Both the position numbers and the translations under genes were made by a program. The notes below the pieces were generated by a model. That model ran no database searches and was not told where the DNA came from. It saw only the letters and a program-made list of their open reading frames with translations. A stretch of 64,000 nt of DNA from Enoplolaimus lenunculus (lineage: Eukaryota; Nematoda; Enoplea; Enoplida; Thoracostomopsidae). Of the stretch, positions 47,540 through 59,545 are shown piece by piece; position 1 is the stretch's first letter; each line of letters opens with the position of its first letter. The stretch spans positions 179,235 to 243,234 of the forward strand of contig JASANG010002117.1 in assembly GCA_030248215.1 (NCBI GenBank), given 5' to 3'.

Positions 47540-47860
47540 ATGTCAATAAAGTATTTATATATAATATGAATAGTCCGGCTTAGGCTTACGCTTAGGCTTA
47601 CGTATGAGCTGGTAAATGAGCTTAAGCTTAAGAATATGTTTATACTATTGTTACGGCCCTTAGCTCTCCCATTTTTCCGAAACGCTGGCTATGCCCATAT
47701 CAATACAGCAAGCTATCACGCTCCTGGACCCTTCTCGGTCTCAAGGGAACCTAAACAGGACAAGATGGTGTGACATCTTAGCCGTCCACGCACTAAGATA
47801 CTCTTGGCACTCTGCGATTTGAAAGGATATTAAGCAGGCAGGACGGGGACGTCCTCATAC
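47540..47860. repeat. Family H repeat unit 2
   Basis: Same order as unit 1: TATATAATATGAATAG, a GGCTTAGGCTTACGC tract, TTTATACTATTGTTACGGCC, CCGAAACGCTGGCTATGCCC and CTCAAGGGAACCTAA. The two units share the upstream phrase ATTTATATATAATATGAATA, so they are true duplicates. Confidence 0.55.
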
Positions 47861-48189
47861 TTACACGCCAAACATGTCCGAAACTATTTCAGTAATTTTA
47901 GCTCTTTTAATAATAAAATGCTTAGGACAGAGGGCTTGGGGCGGCAGCTCCCATCCTGCTAGTATCCCTGCCAATCACAAGGGGAGCATGGGGACGGCAG
48001 CCCCCGTGAGGAACATAACGCAAAATTGACGAAAAATTTTCGCATTAGAAACTAGTTTTTAAAACCGGAAAACAAAACATTTTTATGTTACGATTACAAA
48101 GTGAAAAAGTTTCATTCCACATTTGCGTAGCACCGGAAGGAGACTACAAAAGTGCCAAATTCTTTACTGGAACAGCTAGCATTTTTAAT

Positions 48190-48650
48190 ATAAGTTGTCC
48201 CGTTGTCCCGATTGTCCCGCTGTCCCGGCTGTCCCACTGTCTCGGCCGTCCCACTGTCAAGCTGTTCCACTGTCCCGGCTGTCCCACTGTCCCGTATGTC
48301 CCACTGTCCCACTGTTCAGGATGCCCCACTGTCCCGGCTGTCCCACTGTCCAGGCTGTCCCATTGTCCCGGCTGTCCCACTGTCCAGGCTGTCCCACTGT
48401 CCCGGCTGTCCCACTGTCCCGGCTATACCACTGTCCCGGCTTTCCTTGTGCCGGTTGTCCCACTGTCCCGGCTGTCCTACTGTCCCAACTGTCCAGCTGT
48501 CCGGCTGTACACTGTCCCGGCAGTCCCACTGTCCCGGCTGTCCCACTGTCCCGGCGGTCCCACTGTCCCGGCTGTCCTACTGTCCCGGCTGTCCCACTGT
48601 CCGGCTATCCCACTGTCTCGGATGTCCCAATGTCCCACTGTTCCGACTAT
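48190..48650. repeat. GTCCC minisatellite (9/18-bp unit)
   Basis: About 450 bp of tandem CTGTCCCAC and CTGTCCCGG half units alternating as an 18-bp dimer. The period is a multiple of three and stop-free in several frames, so the 182- to 234-codon frames on both strands are artefacts of the array. There is strong strand asymmetry: the plus strand is C+T rich. Confidence 0.92.
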
Positions 48651-49860
48651 TTCTCGCCTCTGTCACGCTCTGCGCTGCACTCCTACTTGCCATTTTCCCG
48701 GGACGTGGGCGTATATTCCGAAGTATGCATTTTCGGCTGTTAAGTGTTCACCTTTAGCTGCAGGTGCCCTGTGTACAACGTTAGCATGAGGATTACGTAA
48801 TATCCATCTGCTAACAGCCGTCTATTACAGAAATAGGTTCCGGCCACCAACTTCAGTGAACCTGACGCAAAGGTTCGACTATTTACCAGTATTATTGTAT
48901 ACGCGGCCTAACCGTTTAAAGTATTATGAGTTCATTTTTTACTCCATTTTTGTTTCTCAAACCTCGATTGTTGGTGGTATTTGTGACCCTGAACAATATC
49001 CAGCCACTGGCGTTCCCAGGATTTCATTTCGAGAGAGTGTAAACTTCGTGTCATCATATTTAGAAGCATTCGTGGCGAACGAAAAAAAATTTCACTAGCA
49101 AATTTAATTTTAAAGTCTGCTAAAAGTGCATATTTTTGTGAACATTTCACAAATTTAAGAGAGAGAATATATATCCCTTTTGTTCGCGCCGGTATCGGTT
49201 TCTGGTGTACGAGCATTTTAGTAGGCACCAGGTACATTTATGACAGTTTAGGTTCAGGTTCGGTATGCCGCCAGTGCTTTTGAACGTATTACTCGGTATG
49301 ATTGTTTTCCGGTTCTTTGAATGACTGACCGTTTATAAATCTTGGTTTCAGTTGAGGTGTTTTAGAACCAATTTTTTTCTGTTCTGTTCACGTACTTAGA
49401 TGTTGTAACAATGAGCTTTAAAAACACGACTGGACCAAATAAATTTACCCCCCGTGCCATTTGCGAAGTTTCCGCTGACCATATAAAATAATCAATTGCT
49501 TAGAATTGCCAAACTTTGCGCTATATGTTATTACAGTAGCGTTGTTATCCAATTTAAGTAGACTAGTACACGCAGTTGCACACATGTGCAACTGGACTAC
49601 GGCTTTTCCGGCCCAAACCTATTTTGTTGCCTAGACCCCTCGTGTTTAAGTGACCGAAGTTGAAAAAACTTCTTTTTGAAAAGCTGTAGTGTTTTTCAGA
49701 TATATGAGCACATCCGAAACAATAGGTATTCTCAATGCATACTCTTAATTTGCATACGTAAACGTAAACAAAATCTGTTTTGCAACGCTGCCCAAAATAC
49801 GGATGTGGGGCGTTCTAGCTTTAATATATATGGATTTCAGCATGAAGCGGACAGACCAGT
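48651..49860. other. Spacer, nothing recognised
   Basis: Short frames only (101 codons at 48932-49237 minus, no similarity). No tandem repeat or inverted end was seen. Confidence 0.4.
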
Positions 49861-49864
49861 GAGT

Positions 49865-50095
49865 TGCTTTTAACTCAGAATGAGTTGAATCCACTCAGAA
49901 CTCTGAGCTCTGACTTAGATGTTTCAGAACTCAGAATTCTGAATTGACTTAACTCATTGTGAGTTAATTATAATCAACTCATCCGGAGTTAAACCAGCTC
50001 AGAGCGAGTTAATGTTTTATGTTTATTTACTCAGAAATTACCAGAAATGACTAATTCGCTCTCTGAGTTGATTAATCAACTCATCGAAATTTAGC
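49865..50095. repeat. GAGTT/AACTC-rich element
   Basis: Dense alternation of ACTCAGAA, GAGTTAATTATAATCAACTC and GAGTTGATTAATCAACTC, as in the 19875-20040 element. The ends are not resolved. It is followed directly by the inverted-repeat fragment at 50097. Confidence 0.45.
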
Positions 50096-50096
50096 G

Positions 50097-50175
50097 TTAT
50101 CCCGCCAGCTGGTGTTTGCCCAAAAATGGTCAGATTTTGAAATTTTTTAATATGTCAGTTTCTCATAGCCTCTAC
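50097..50175. mobile_element. Fragment of the 52443-53036 inverted-repeat element
   Basis: GTTATCCCGCCAGC then TTTGCCCAAAAATGGTCAGA and TTTTGAAATTTTTTAATATG match the left arm of the larger element. No right arm is nearby, so it is a solo end or a relic. Confidence 0.6.
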
Positions 50176-51159
50176 TATTCAGTCGACAGCCAACTTTATT
50201 CAAATTTAAAATAATATATTTAGTTTTGATATATTGTACAGTTGGTACCGCTTGTAAACACTGTTTTTGTGGTTGCCTGACAATGTAAAAAGTGTAATAA
50301 TAACACTTTTAAATTTTAAAATGCTTTTATGTATTGCTTCGTTTGCACTTTTACTTCTCTGCGAATTAATTTTCTGTACTTTTTTAATTTGAAAAATACT
50401 ACAGCGTTCCGTGTTTCTTCAAATCATTGCGGTGGGAAATTTTTCAAAGTCACTAGGGTACTCAATTGTTGAACAACGGCTGAAATATTTGAAGTCCCAT
50501 TTATACGGAATTTTTAGTATTTATTCAAACGTATAAACGGAAGATAGTGAACATTTAAATTGATACCTGTTTCACATCAAAGCTTCAAGCATTTCTGCGC
50601 ATGAATATTTTCAATTTCGCTCCGATCCACTTTCACACAGTGATTTGTCTACTCGGAACTGCTTCGTGAGAAACGTTTTTGTTTCATTCAGTTATCGGGA
50701 GGGGGGCGCTGCCGCCTTTCTAAATCTCTGAAAGTTTAAGGGACCTTAAGCAGTACAAGAGGCTGTTGCACCGCTAACACCTCACACTAAGCTACTTATT
50801 ATATGTATATTATTGGACACTTAAATTTTAAGTAAAATAAATTTGGTACTGCTTTTTTGCGGTCTGGTATGTAAGGAAAGAAAAAAGTGCAAATTGCACT
50901 AACGGGTAATAATTGTTTATTAACACTGTGCATTGTGTATTGTTTCATGACTGATGTACACTGTGCTGAAATATCTTGGTCTCGAGCACATAATCAAAAC
51001 CATCTCATATTTTGGGCACAAACTACATTTGTTATACTTTGTTGAGCACAGTCATCGTCCATTGATGAACTCGTAGTTGCAATTTGTTTACGATTCGTTG
51101 ATCCTTAGGACTTTAATTTCTCACCTTGAAAAGCCGTAACGTTATCCGGTCAGGTCAAT

Positions 51160-51310
51160 AGCCGCCAGCTCAACTTTCTAGGGGAGCTAAACAACTGTCA
51201 GAAGGGATTAAAGAGGTTTTCGATGACTTACAAGCGAGGTTGAAAGTTTACTATGGGGGCAGAATTCTTTCAGGGGAATTGAGCCACACCTGGCGGCTCA
51301 GGCTACGCGT
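51160..51310. repeat. Dispersed repeat family D, copy
   Basis: AGCCGCCAGCTCAACTTTCT, CTGTCAGAAGGG, GATGACTTACAAGCGAGGTT and GCAGAATTCTTTCAGGGG occur in the same order as in the copies at 38970 and 43515. Confidence 0.55.
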
Positions 51311-52442
51311 ACGTAAACCCGTTCAGCAATACAGAGATCTGGCTGGATAAATGCAAAACAATTCATTGTTTGACAGCATGTGGAACTTTCTCACGCTTTT
51401 AAATTACAATGGCCCCGATATAAAGCAATTCTGTCTAGGGCGAACGGTTTGGTCACATCCCAGAAGATGAAATTAAATTTTAAAGAATGCGTAATGTTCT
51501 ATGCTGGCTTGCCTTATGTAAAAAATATGGTATTCACTTTTACTAGTTACCACTCAAAATTTAGGTCTTTAGCGTTTATATACGTTGGACGGTTAAAATA
51601 TCAAATGAATGTGTTAATTTTTCTCCAAACGAATATTTTCTATATCATCTGAGATTTAATTTGAAATGATAATTTAAGTTCCAGATGGTCGCGGATGGGA
51701 GATGCTACTTCCATCGTTTGGCTATAAATGCTGGACCTTCGAACCTAACATGGGCTTCTGGTGGACATTTTCTACCGTTATTGCATGTGTTTATTGTACA
51801 TTTTACGTACACATTTTCCATTGTACGGCCATGTACAGTATATACTGGAAAGGGTTAAAATTCGATGTATGTTTTTAAATAAAATATATCAACTATTTTG
51901 TATACATATCCAACGGCGGATTCAGAAATAAAGATCAAAAAAATTTTCTGAGAGGAACATTGTTTAGATATGAACTTTACCAGTTTATCACAAAAATATT
52001 CTGAAGTAGCGTATGCTCTCGCTTAAACGTGCAAATTTATGTAAAATGTTTTCATTGTCAACGAATATTAATTAATGTATTTATATTCTGTTCAAATTAT
52101 GAATAATATTAATAATTTAAAAGTATCGTCCCTTTTCAACGTTGATCAAATTTCAACTGCTGAGTACAACTACAATTCAGACCAGAATTCGCCTGTAAAG
52201 CAACTTACTTCTGTTCCAATTAGTTTTGGTAGGTTTTACAGTATATAAATGAATTTAGACCAGGGCGCCGCCTTATTTTCATACATATAGCACCTAGCGC
52301 CAGTTAGCGTTAGCTTTTCAAACCATCGAACAGTTGCAATTGCAGATTTTGACATTTATGCAGAATAGCATAAATCAAGTGCGAAAACGGCGGTAAACTT
52401 CCAACGTCACCATTGCCTGGTTCGAAACTTACAAGGGGTCTT

Positions 52443-53036
52443 TTCGGTTATCCGCCCCCAGCCGGCCTTTGCCCAAAAATGGTTGGATTTTGAAATTTTT
52501 TACATATTTGGCCTTCTCACGGCCTACCCTGATCATCTATTCCTAAATTTGAATTTTTACAAAATTCGACTTCTTAAGGTCCCGGGTTCCCCTTGGGACC
52601 CAAAAAATTTATAATTAAGTTTAACAAATTAGACGCCGTTCGGCGCAGTTTGGTTGTTAAATTTTCCACAATCGGGCATGTGGTTAACCAGTTATTGTTA
52701 AATAACTAATTTGGCGCGCAGCCAACGATTTGAGACGGTGCCAAATCAGTTATTTGACCATAATTCGTTAGCCAGACGTTTGATTGGAATATTTAAACTA
52801 TTCAACTAAGCTCTGCATGCTACGTCGAATGGTATCATTATAAATTATCTAACTTTTTTACAAAATTATTTTGGGTCTCAACGGGGGGGTCCTAACGGCC
52901 TTAAAAATCGAATTATTTAACAATTCAAATTAGAGCACGTAATAATCAGGGGAAGCCGTGAGAAGCCTATATATGTAAAAAATTTTAAAATCCGACCATT
53001 TCTGGGCAAACGGCGGCTGGGGGGCGGATAACCGAA
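52443..53036. mobile_element. Foldback-like element with long inverted ends (~594 bp)
   Basis: The left end TTCGGTTATCCGCCCCCAGC is mirrored by GCTGGGGGGCGGATAACCGA at the right. The arms stay recognisably complementary for well over 100 bp: TTTGCCCAAAAATGG against CCATTTCTGGGCAAA, and GGCCTTCTCACGGC against GCCGTGAGAAGCC. The interior is AT-rich and non-coding. A relic of one arm is at 50097. Confidence 0.82.
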
Positions 53037-53057
53037 TAGACGCATTACAAGATTTAG

Positions 53058-53098
53058 CACCAACTGGCAATAGGTGCTGCACACATTTGAGAATACGG
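53058..53098 (+). repeat. Short dispersed repeat, copy 3 of 3
   Basis: CAACTGGCAATAGGTGCTGC followed by ACATTTGAGAATACGG, matching the copies at 17 and 2050. Confidence 0.45.
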
Positions 53099-53436
53099 CA
53101 TATGATATAGCGTCCTTGACAGCGTGTGAAGATGATCTAATGAATATCCACATATACCCAACGCAACTTTTGAGCTAAAACTAGTAATTTAATATGTGAC
53201 AGTGCAGAGCATTGCTTTGTATATAATTATACATATATAATTATATATACCTTACCAGCCTGCTTTATACCTGGCTTTATAAGAAATTGCCGGGGGATCT
53301 CAAGGGATCGAACACGTGCAGACTTCAGCTCATACCTGCCGTTACGGGATGGTAAATTTCACTTTCATGTTCACCACTTGTTGCTACCCGCACAGCGTCC
53401 CAGAAAGCAGGGCAATGCTTTAACAGGCACATATAA

Positions 53437-56400
53437 ATGATTTTAGACCATCGTCCTCGATGTGAAACGCATTCTCCTAGCAGTGGTCTCCCAGGTGACA
53501 GCATAATCACAGAATGGGGCGACTCAGCATCTGTCACAGGTGCTATCCCTTCACCAACGCCTGGATACCGAACTGTTGCTGACGGATTGAAACCAATTCA
53601 AAAAGACAAAACGTCACAGTCTGAAATTAATGTAAGTTCTAGTCAATGTGGTTGCAATATTTGCAAAGCCAACGTCTCAAGGCATGTGTAGTTGATCAAA
53701 CGTCAACGTTGCATTTCCTGAGAAGACTGTAAATTTTAGAAAGTGGACAAAAAAGCTGAAAAATGAGTAACCCGTGCAGAGTACATTCGTTTCTGCACTG
53801 AATGTACCCAGTTGCATACTCTTGATGAAGTATGCATCATCCACTCTAATAAAACTAATCGTATAAACGTAATATGTAATTTGGGCAGGATTGCAGACAT
53901 TTCTGGCAATTAAAACGCACAACGAAAGTTGCAACAACACACAAAAAGTTATATACGGTGTGGAAGTTTTATACAAAATCGGCAACTAGTGATAGATCCA
54001 TATATTTCTCACCGGGAGCTATGCGATATGCAATAATGAAAAACTTCACGAGCGAAACGAGTGAGGAACAAAACGCAATTTTTGTCCAATCTTTTTAGTT
54101 CAAAATTTACCTTTCGATCCATGTTCGGGAATAGTGGCCCCGGAAATATCCTTTCAACATCGAGTGATTGCAACCAGTTGGATGAGTTATTTTAATATCT
54201 GACATTTTCCAATTTAAGTGTTTTTAATCTGGTTTGGTCATTGCAAAGAACTTTTGAACAATTGACTCTAGAAGAAAACCAATAAATATACATTATACAT
54301 TATGTAATTAACGCATTGTATATATATGTTTATTTATTTCTTTAATTTTATAAAACTAAAAAAATATAAAATTTCAGCTCAACTGCGAGACATCAGACGT
54401 CCGACCGTCATCAGCATCCCCATTGTCGGGCAACAACAAAGAGGTTGTTTCGTGCAGTAATATAGCTTATTTGCAATCTCACGTCGGTCCGATTTCAAAT
54501 CGACCCCCCAGCCATGGGCCGGTAGGGCAACCGCGGCCCGAAGCGGTAGAAATTCGAACAAATCTCGATGAAATGTGTGACTTGTATTCCGGGCTGATTC
54601 GTCATGTAGGAGAAGACCCTCGCAGGGAAGGTTTGTTGAAGACACCCCAACGTGCTGCGAAAGCGATGTTGTATTTTACGAAGGGATACGAAGAAAATTT
54701 AGACGGTATGTGCTTGCGGAATGGGGGTAAAATTCTAGGTTGGAATTGAATCTCAGATAGAGCTGGGATTATTCATGCGGTACAGAATAGGAACCGAATT
54801 CTATCTTGAATTGCCTAAATTCATATTTGAATTAACAATATAAGGTTTTTGAATTGGTTGTATAACCGGCTGGTGGCTTTGATGTGGCTTTGGATAATGA
54901 ATTCGGCGGCAAAAATTCTTGCTCTTAATACCATTTTTCAAATTTATATAATATGAACTTGAACTTTTCCTCAGTTGAACGGATCGTTTTATGCTCAAGT
55001 TTGAATTTTTGAAAAACTCTATTTTTTTGAGGTTGTCAAGGTCCTATGTCGGAGACGAAAAAGACAATGCCTGATATGAAATTTTTACAACCAATTTTCG
55101 TTGCTGAAAGTTAAATTTATTGTATGGAGTTAGTCAATTTAGGCTTCAGGCGCTAGGCACGGCGCTACATAAACTCTACTAACACACCCAAAATGAAATT
55201 TTTGAACATTCATTTGTTCTGTTGCTTTTAGAGTCCTAGTGTTTTTTCTTTAATGAATGAAATCTGTTAAAAATCCACCAGAGCACCAGAATTTGACTGA
55301 TGTTTTATGGATTTGCCACCAATATAGCAAACCCAAATCGTTTTGTTTTTAAATTTCAGATATTTGCGGGGATGCTGTTTTCGAAGAAGACACCGACGAA
55401 ATGGTAATCGTGAGCGGAACTGAAATGTTTTCAATGTGCGAACATCATTTGGTTCCGTTCATTGGCAAAGTTTCAATCGGGTATTTGCCAAACGGACGTG
55501 TTCTAGGTTTGAGCAAGTTATGCCGGTATGTTTTACAAAAAGTGGATAATCATTTGCTCAAAAGTGTGCAAGTGGGTACATTCTGCGTACAAAAGCATGC
55601 ACTCAGCTTGCGTTGCGTTTTCGGCTGCTTTCTCTTGATTTACGGGGTTTAAAATTTGCGCAGAAACAAAATACATAATATACCAATGGCCAAAAAGCGA
55701 TTTGTTCATATTCAAAAAATTCCAGGGGTATTCAAGTGACATTGACCACCCTAAATAAGAGGGTACGCGAAACGCCAAGCGCAGTGGTAAAAATGAACCG
55801 GGCACGCGTTGCGTTTTTGACCTACCTCCTCCTTTATTTAGCTAGGGAATATCCTGTGTAAACCGTGGCGTTTATGTATCCGGCACCAAAAATGCTCCGC
55901 TTCTAGTTTAATTTGGAGGTATTGCGTGTGACAGTGATCACATAAGGGGATGTCAGGCAAAAACGCAACGCCCAGTAATACATTTTGTACCGTGCAGCGT
56001 GCCAAGAGTTGCATGTTTTTGTATCATACACTGGATGTAAATGGCAGAGAGGTTTTACCCGCGCTACACTTTACCCGCGGAAATTTTATTCTTTTACCCG
56101 CGGGTATACCCGCTCAAATATTGTTTACCCGTTACCCGCCTTTTTACCCGCGCAAAATTCCTTTACCATTACCCGCCTTTATTTATTCTTCTGCATTCAA
56201 TACAATTGTATAATTCTGCAGTGCAATGATGTTACTCGCTACTTAGTTTTCGCTCATACGGTAAAAACAATTTAAAAATTCAAGCTTTTCTACATTAACT
56301 GGTTTCAAATTTAAGGCGAGTAAACCAGTTGAAGAATCACAATTATTTACGTTTGCTTTAAAACTGTATATCCGCGGATATACCCGCGTCAAAATTTTCT

Positions 56401-57481
56401 TACCCGTCCCGCGTTTACCCGCGGGTAGTGTGCAACTGAGTCTTGGTTTAACGTAAACCTAAACTCAATTGTAAAACAGCCAAAGCTTAAAACCAGTCTG
56501 CAACATCATTAGTGGATTTTATCATAATCAAACAAGGCTATGCAACTAAACACAGTTCAACGCACTCTCAAAATCTATGAATTTTGTCAATTTTGTCAAG
56601 CCAAACCACTTTATTGATTGGGTTCATATATATACTTACGTGTATACATCTAAAAATGGGGACTGTAACAGAAGTTTTTCTATTCTACAATTCTAGGAAT
56701 TGTATCAAAAATAAAACTCTATTTCAAATGCTTTTTACGTTTCAAACAATATTTTCAGAACAATTTCTTGTAGAACTGACCCATGAATCGCTAGTGTATC
56801 AAAACGCTAAACTAAACACTAACGTTTGTCAAAATGCTACTTTAATACGATAAATTAAAACGTTTTTTAAATGCGGAAATCGCTTTGTATTTTGACATAA
56901 TTCCTCAATTATATTTCGATTCAAAACTGAAAATTGTAATATATATATATAAAATTTTAGCATCGTTGATATGTTTAGCCGGCGGTTACAAGTCCAAGAA
57001 CGACTAACAAAACAAATCGCAGTTGCACTGACGCAAGTGATACAACCGTCCGGTGTTGGGGTTGTGGTCGAAGCAACGTAAGTCCTCGATTTATGTATCC
57101 AGATGGCTAGCAGAATAGACAATAACCTTTGTCCATGTTACTTTTAGTAGTTTAAGGTTATGCTTTACTCTTTAGTAATGTTTTGGTTAGGCTTAGCCTT
57201 GTTTGTGCGCTGAGGCTTAGCTATTGTTTTGGCTTGAATCTGCAAACAACTGGGCCAACGTATAGCGCAAAGCGTCCCAGAAAATGTATCAATTTATTTG
57301 TTCTCATTGCGAGTACCAAACTAATAGTGAAATATATTAATATTTCAGACATATGTGCATGGTAATGCGCGGAGTTCGTAAACTTCAAGCAAAAACAACA
57401 ACAAGTTGTATGTTGGGCACGTTTCGAGATGATCCAAAGACACGCGAAGAATTTTTGACTTTAATTCGAAACAGTCAATAA
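53437..57481 (+). CDS. GCH1: GTP cyclohydrolase I, five exons, complete
   Basis: Converts GTP to dihydroneopterin triphosphate, the first step of tetrahydrobiopterin and pteridine synthesis, as a cytosolic homodecamer. Exons are 53437-53631, 54378-54705, 55360-55525, 56961-57077 and 57349-57481. All are GT-AG with continuous phase, giving 312 residues. The ATG at 53437 is preceded at once by an in-frame TAA, which fixes the start. Residues 1 to about 125 are a divergent Ser/Pro-rich extension. The catalytic core follows, with [33 protein letters not shown] (zinc ligand C201, H203, H204), [50 protein letters not shown] (zinc ligand C272) and [13 protein letters not shown]. All key residues match human C141, H143, H144 and C212. 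A candidate AATAAA lies 238 bases past the stop. Identity and structure are very secure except for the first exon. Confidence 0.96.
55555..56035. repeat. Family F repeats, several pieces in a GCH1 intron
   Basis: GCGTACAAAAGCATGCACTC, CGGGCACGCGTTGCGTTTTT and GGCAAAAACGCAACGCCCAG recur in both orientations, with CTAAATAAGAGGGTACGCG. They match the family at 38812 and 42058. The minus frame at 55533-55805 is produced by them. Confidence 0.5.
56041..56430. repeat. TTACCCGCGG-rich repeat in a GCH1 intron
   Basis: Many TTTACCCGC words occur at 56050-56185 and again at 56370-56425 (TACCCGCGTC, TTTACCCGCGGGTAG), separated by AT-rich sequence. The GC-rich ends and AT-rich core resemble the CGATCGCGAT and TTTCCGTT elements in design. 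Boundaries are uncertain. Confidence 0.5.
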
Positions 57482-57639
57482 TTTATTGACCTGCGACTAG
57501 CGTACACTGAAGGTGAAACATACCGTAGCCAGAGGTTAACAACATTTTTGAAGACGAAAATGAAGCAAAATTAAACAGTTAATGTTTAATTTACTTAATA
57601 TTCTAGCAAATATTGAAAATTGTTGTAGAAATTTAAGGT

Positions 57640-57830
57640 TTTAGTCTTAGTTTTTAAGAAATCAAGACAATTTATTTCTCAAAATTGTACCAATAGTTAA
57701 AATCCAAACGCACAGAACAATAAAAGTTTTGTAAAACTATAAAATTTCACGACTGAAATTGGTGATATTATATCTCCGGCCGACATTTTACCGAAGTCAA
57801 GAGGGCGATTTTCAGCCGGATTCGAAAGCA
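57640..57830. mobile_element. MITE-like family C, partial copy
   Basis: TTTCTCAAAATTGTACCA, AACAATAAAAGTTTTGTAAA, ATCTCCGGCCGAC and CAGCCGGATTCG match family C in order. It overlaps the likely 3' flank of GCH1. Confidence 0.5.
57719..57724 (+). promoter_or_regulatory. Candidate poly(A) signal for GCH1
   Basis: AATAAA lies 238 bases after the GCH1 stop codon. It is inside a family C repeat, so it could be coincidental. Confidence 0.3.
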
Positions 57831-59275
57831 AACCTAAGGCTATACCCAAGCTATGGCCTATGTTGCTTTTAGGGCCGTAGTCTGTGGAGGTTATGCTGAT
57901 TTGAACCGTGCTTCATAATCTTAAATCTTTAAAATAAAAACCCTAGAATGTTCTAAAGATAATAGTTTATATATAATTAAAGAGTTCAAACCGGAAAACT
58001 ATTAATAAAATCCTAGCACAGGCCAGATGTATAGTTGATAAAAGACAAATCTCACTGGCAAATTTTCCATAAATCAGCATAAACACAGATAATATAAGTA
58101 TCACCTAGAAAACCTAACGCGTACTTGGACCTGAATTTAACCATAATCCTATACATCACCAGTAAACGCGCCTTCATCCTGCTATACAAAAACCTGAAAA
58201 CCGGGCAAAATACAACGTTTTCGAGCTACACGAATGTTTGGTTCAGGCTTGATTTCGTCAGCATATTGCGTTTTCGGATCGAATTCATTCAACGTATAAA
58301 TCTGTTTTCGGTCCGCGCAGGCTGTTGACCTTCATCACACTGCTCGTGATTTAACCATGTAAATTTATGCTGTTATCGCGTGTCCAGTTGTTTCGAACTG
58401 CATTTCAACAGATATCAACATAACGAAAAGTTGTGTTCACCAATGAAGTAGTTAGTTTAATTTCTATCATTTTGTTAACAATTAAATGTCGTATGTATTA
58501 AGCAATAGGACATCCTTTCGTTTTCAACTTAATGGTGGATTTTTTTCTGACATATGAGATCTTAGTATAGCCAGTGGTTTCTGAACGCTTAAATTTCTAC
58601 GTCAACTTCGCTGGCGACAGGCGCGCAATTCAAATGGTGTCACAGTCAGTTCCGCCTCTGGATACATACACGACCCTCGGATTCGTTGTCCGACGGTCGA
58701 ATTTTGATGTTGCTCAACAATGATAATCAAGCGTCCCGGATGTTTGAACGTGAGTTGGGTTGACATATCTAAGATCGATTTTTACATACAGTTGAAACGT
58801 CTTATTTTGTGGCGTTGCTCATAGTGAATGCAGCAGAGTTTTATCATAAAAGTTGCGAAACCAACTGAAATTTCCACAACGTTAATAATACTGAAATTTG
58901 TGTTATGACGATCAAAAATGAACACAGCTGATTGGACGGGTAACAAGATCGCGATGTTGTGAGCACTGAAATCAAGACAGAACTCAAGTTCATTAACTTG
59001 GCCCATGTTAGCTATACATGCCTGCCAAATACAACACAGGGACACTGGGAAACTTAGAGACCAGGAGGCTTAGACTTAGAATTAGTCTTATATTGAAACT
59101 TAGGCATAGGTATAGACTTAGGCTTAGTTTGCAGGCCCACTTAAATAACACGGAACGTTAAATCACTGAAATAGTATTTAGCACATATATACCAGTCGGT
59201 GAGTTATCTTTTGATTTCGTATTAGTAATTTAAAGATACAATTCAGTCTATTTCTAAGATAAATGAGATAATCAT
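57831..59275. other. Spacer between GCH1 and the LEDGF-like exons
   Basis: No gene recognised. Upstream exons of the LEDGF-like gene, for instance a PWWP domain, would be expected on this strand between here and 61052, but I could not find one. TTAGGC-like hexamers lie at about 59060-59130. Confidence 0.35.
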
Positions 59276-59277
59276 AG

Positions 59278-59545
59278 AAACACGATAGTGTTTCTATATA
59301 TGATTCACGCATCTCGAATGCGGCTCACCTGAAAACATTTGTAGTTTTCACGTCTAAATTAGACAACTTAGGTTTGTCATTAGTATAGCATCTAATTGTA
59401 CTGTTTATCAGTTTTATAATTATCAGTGCTTTTAGGTTTAACACTATGCTTTCCAACAGGCAGAGGCAGAAGTGTTGTTGGCAAAAGTGCATAAAAAGTT
59501 CTGTTTTGGTTCAGCACTTTTTTCACACTAGCTAAATGATTATAC
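59278..59545. repeat. ~270-bp dispersed element, copy 2 of 2
   Basis: GATAGTGTTTCTATATATGA, TTCACGC at the left and AAAAGTGCATAAAAAGTTC, TTTTGGTTCAGCACTTTTTT at the right match 9965-10235. The middle is diverged. Confidence 0.5.

Noticed and set aside
48085-48789. 234-codon plus frame and overlapping 66- to 184-codon frames on both strands
   Set aside because: All are produced by a stop-free minisatellite with a period divisible by three.
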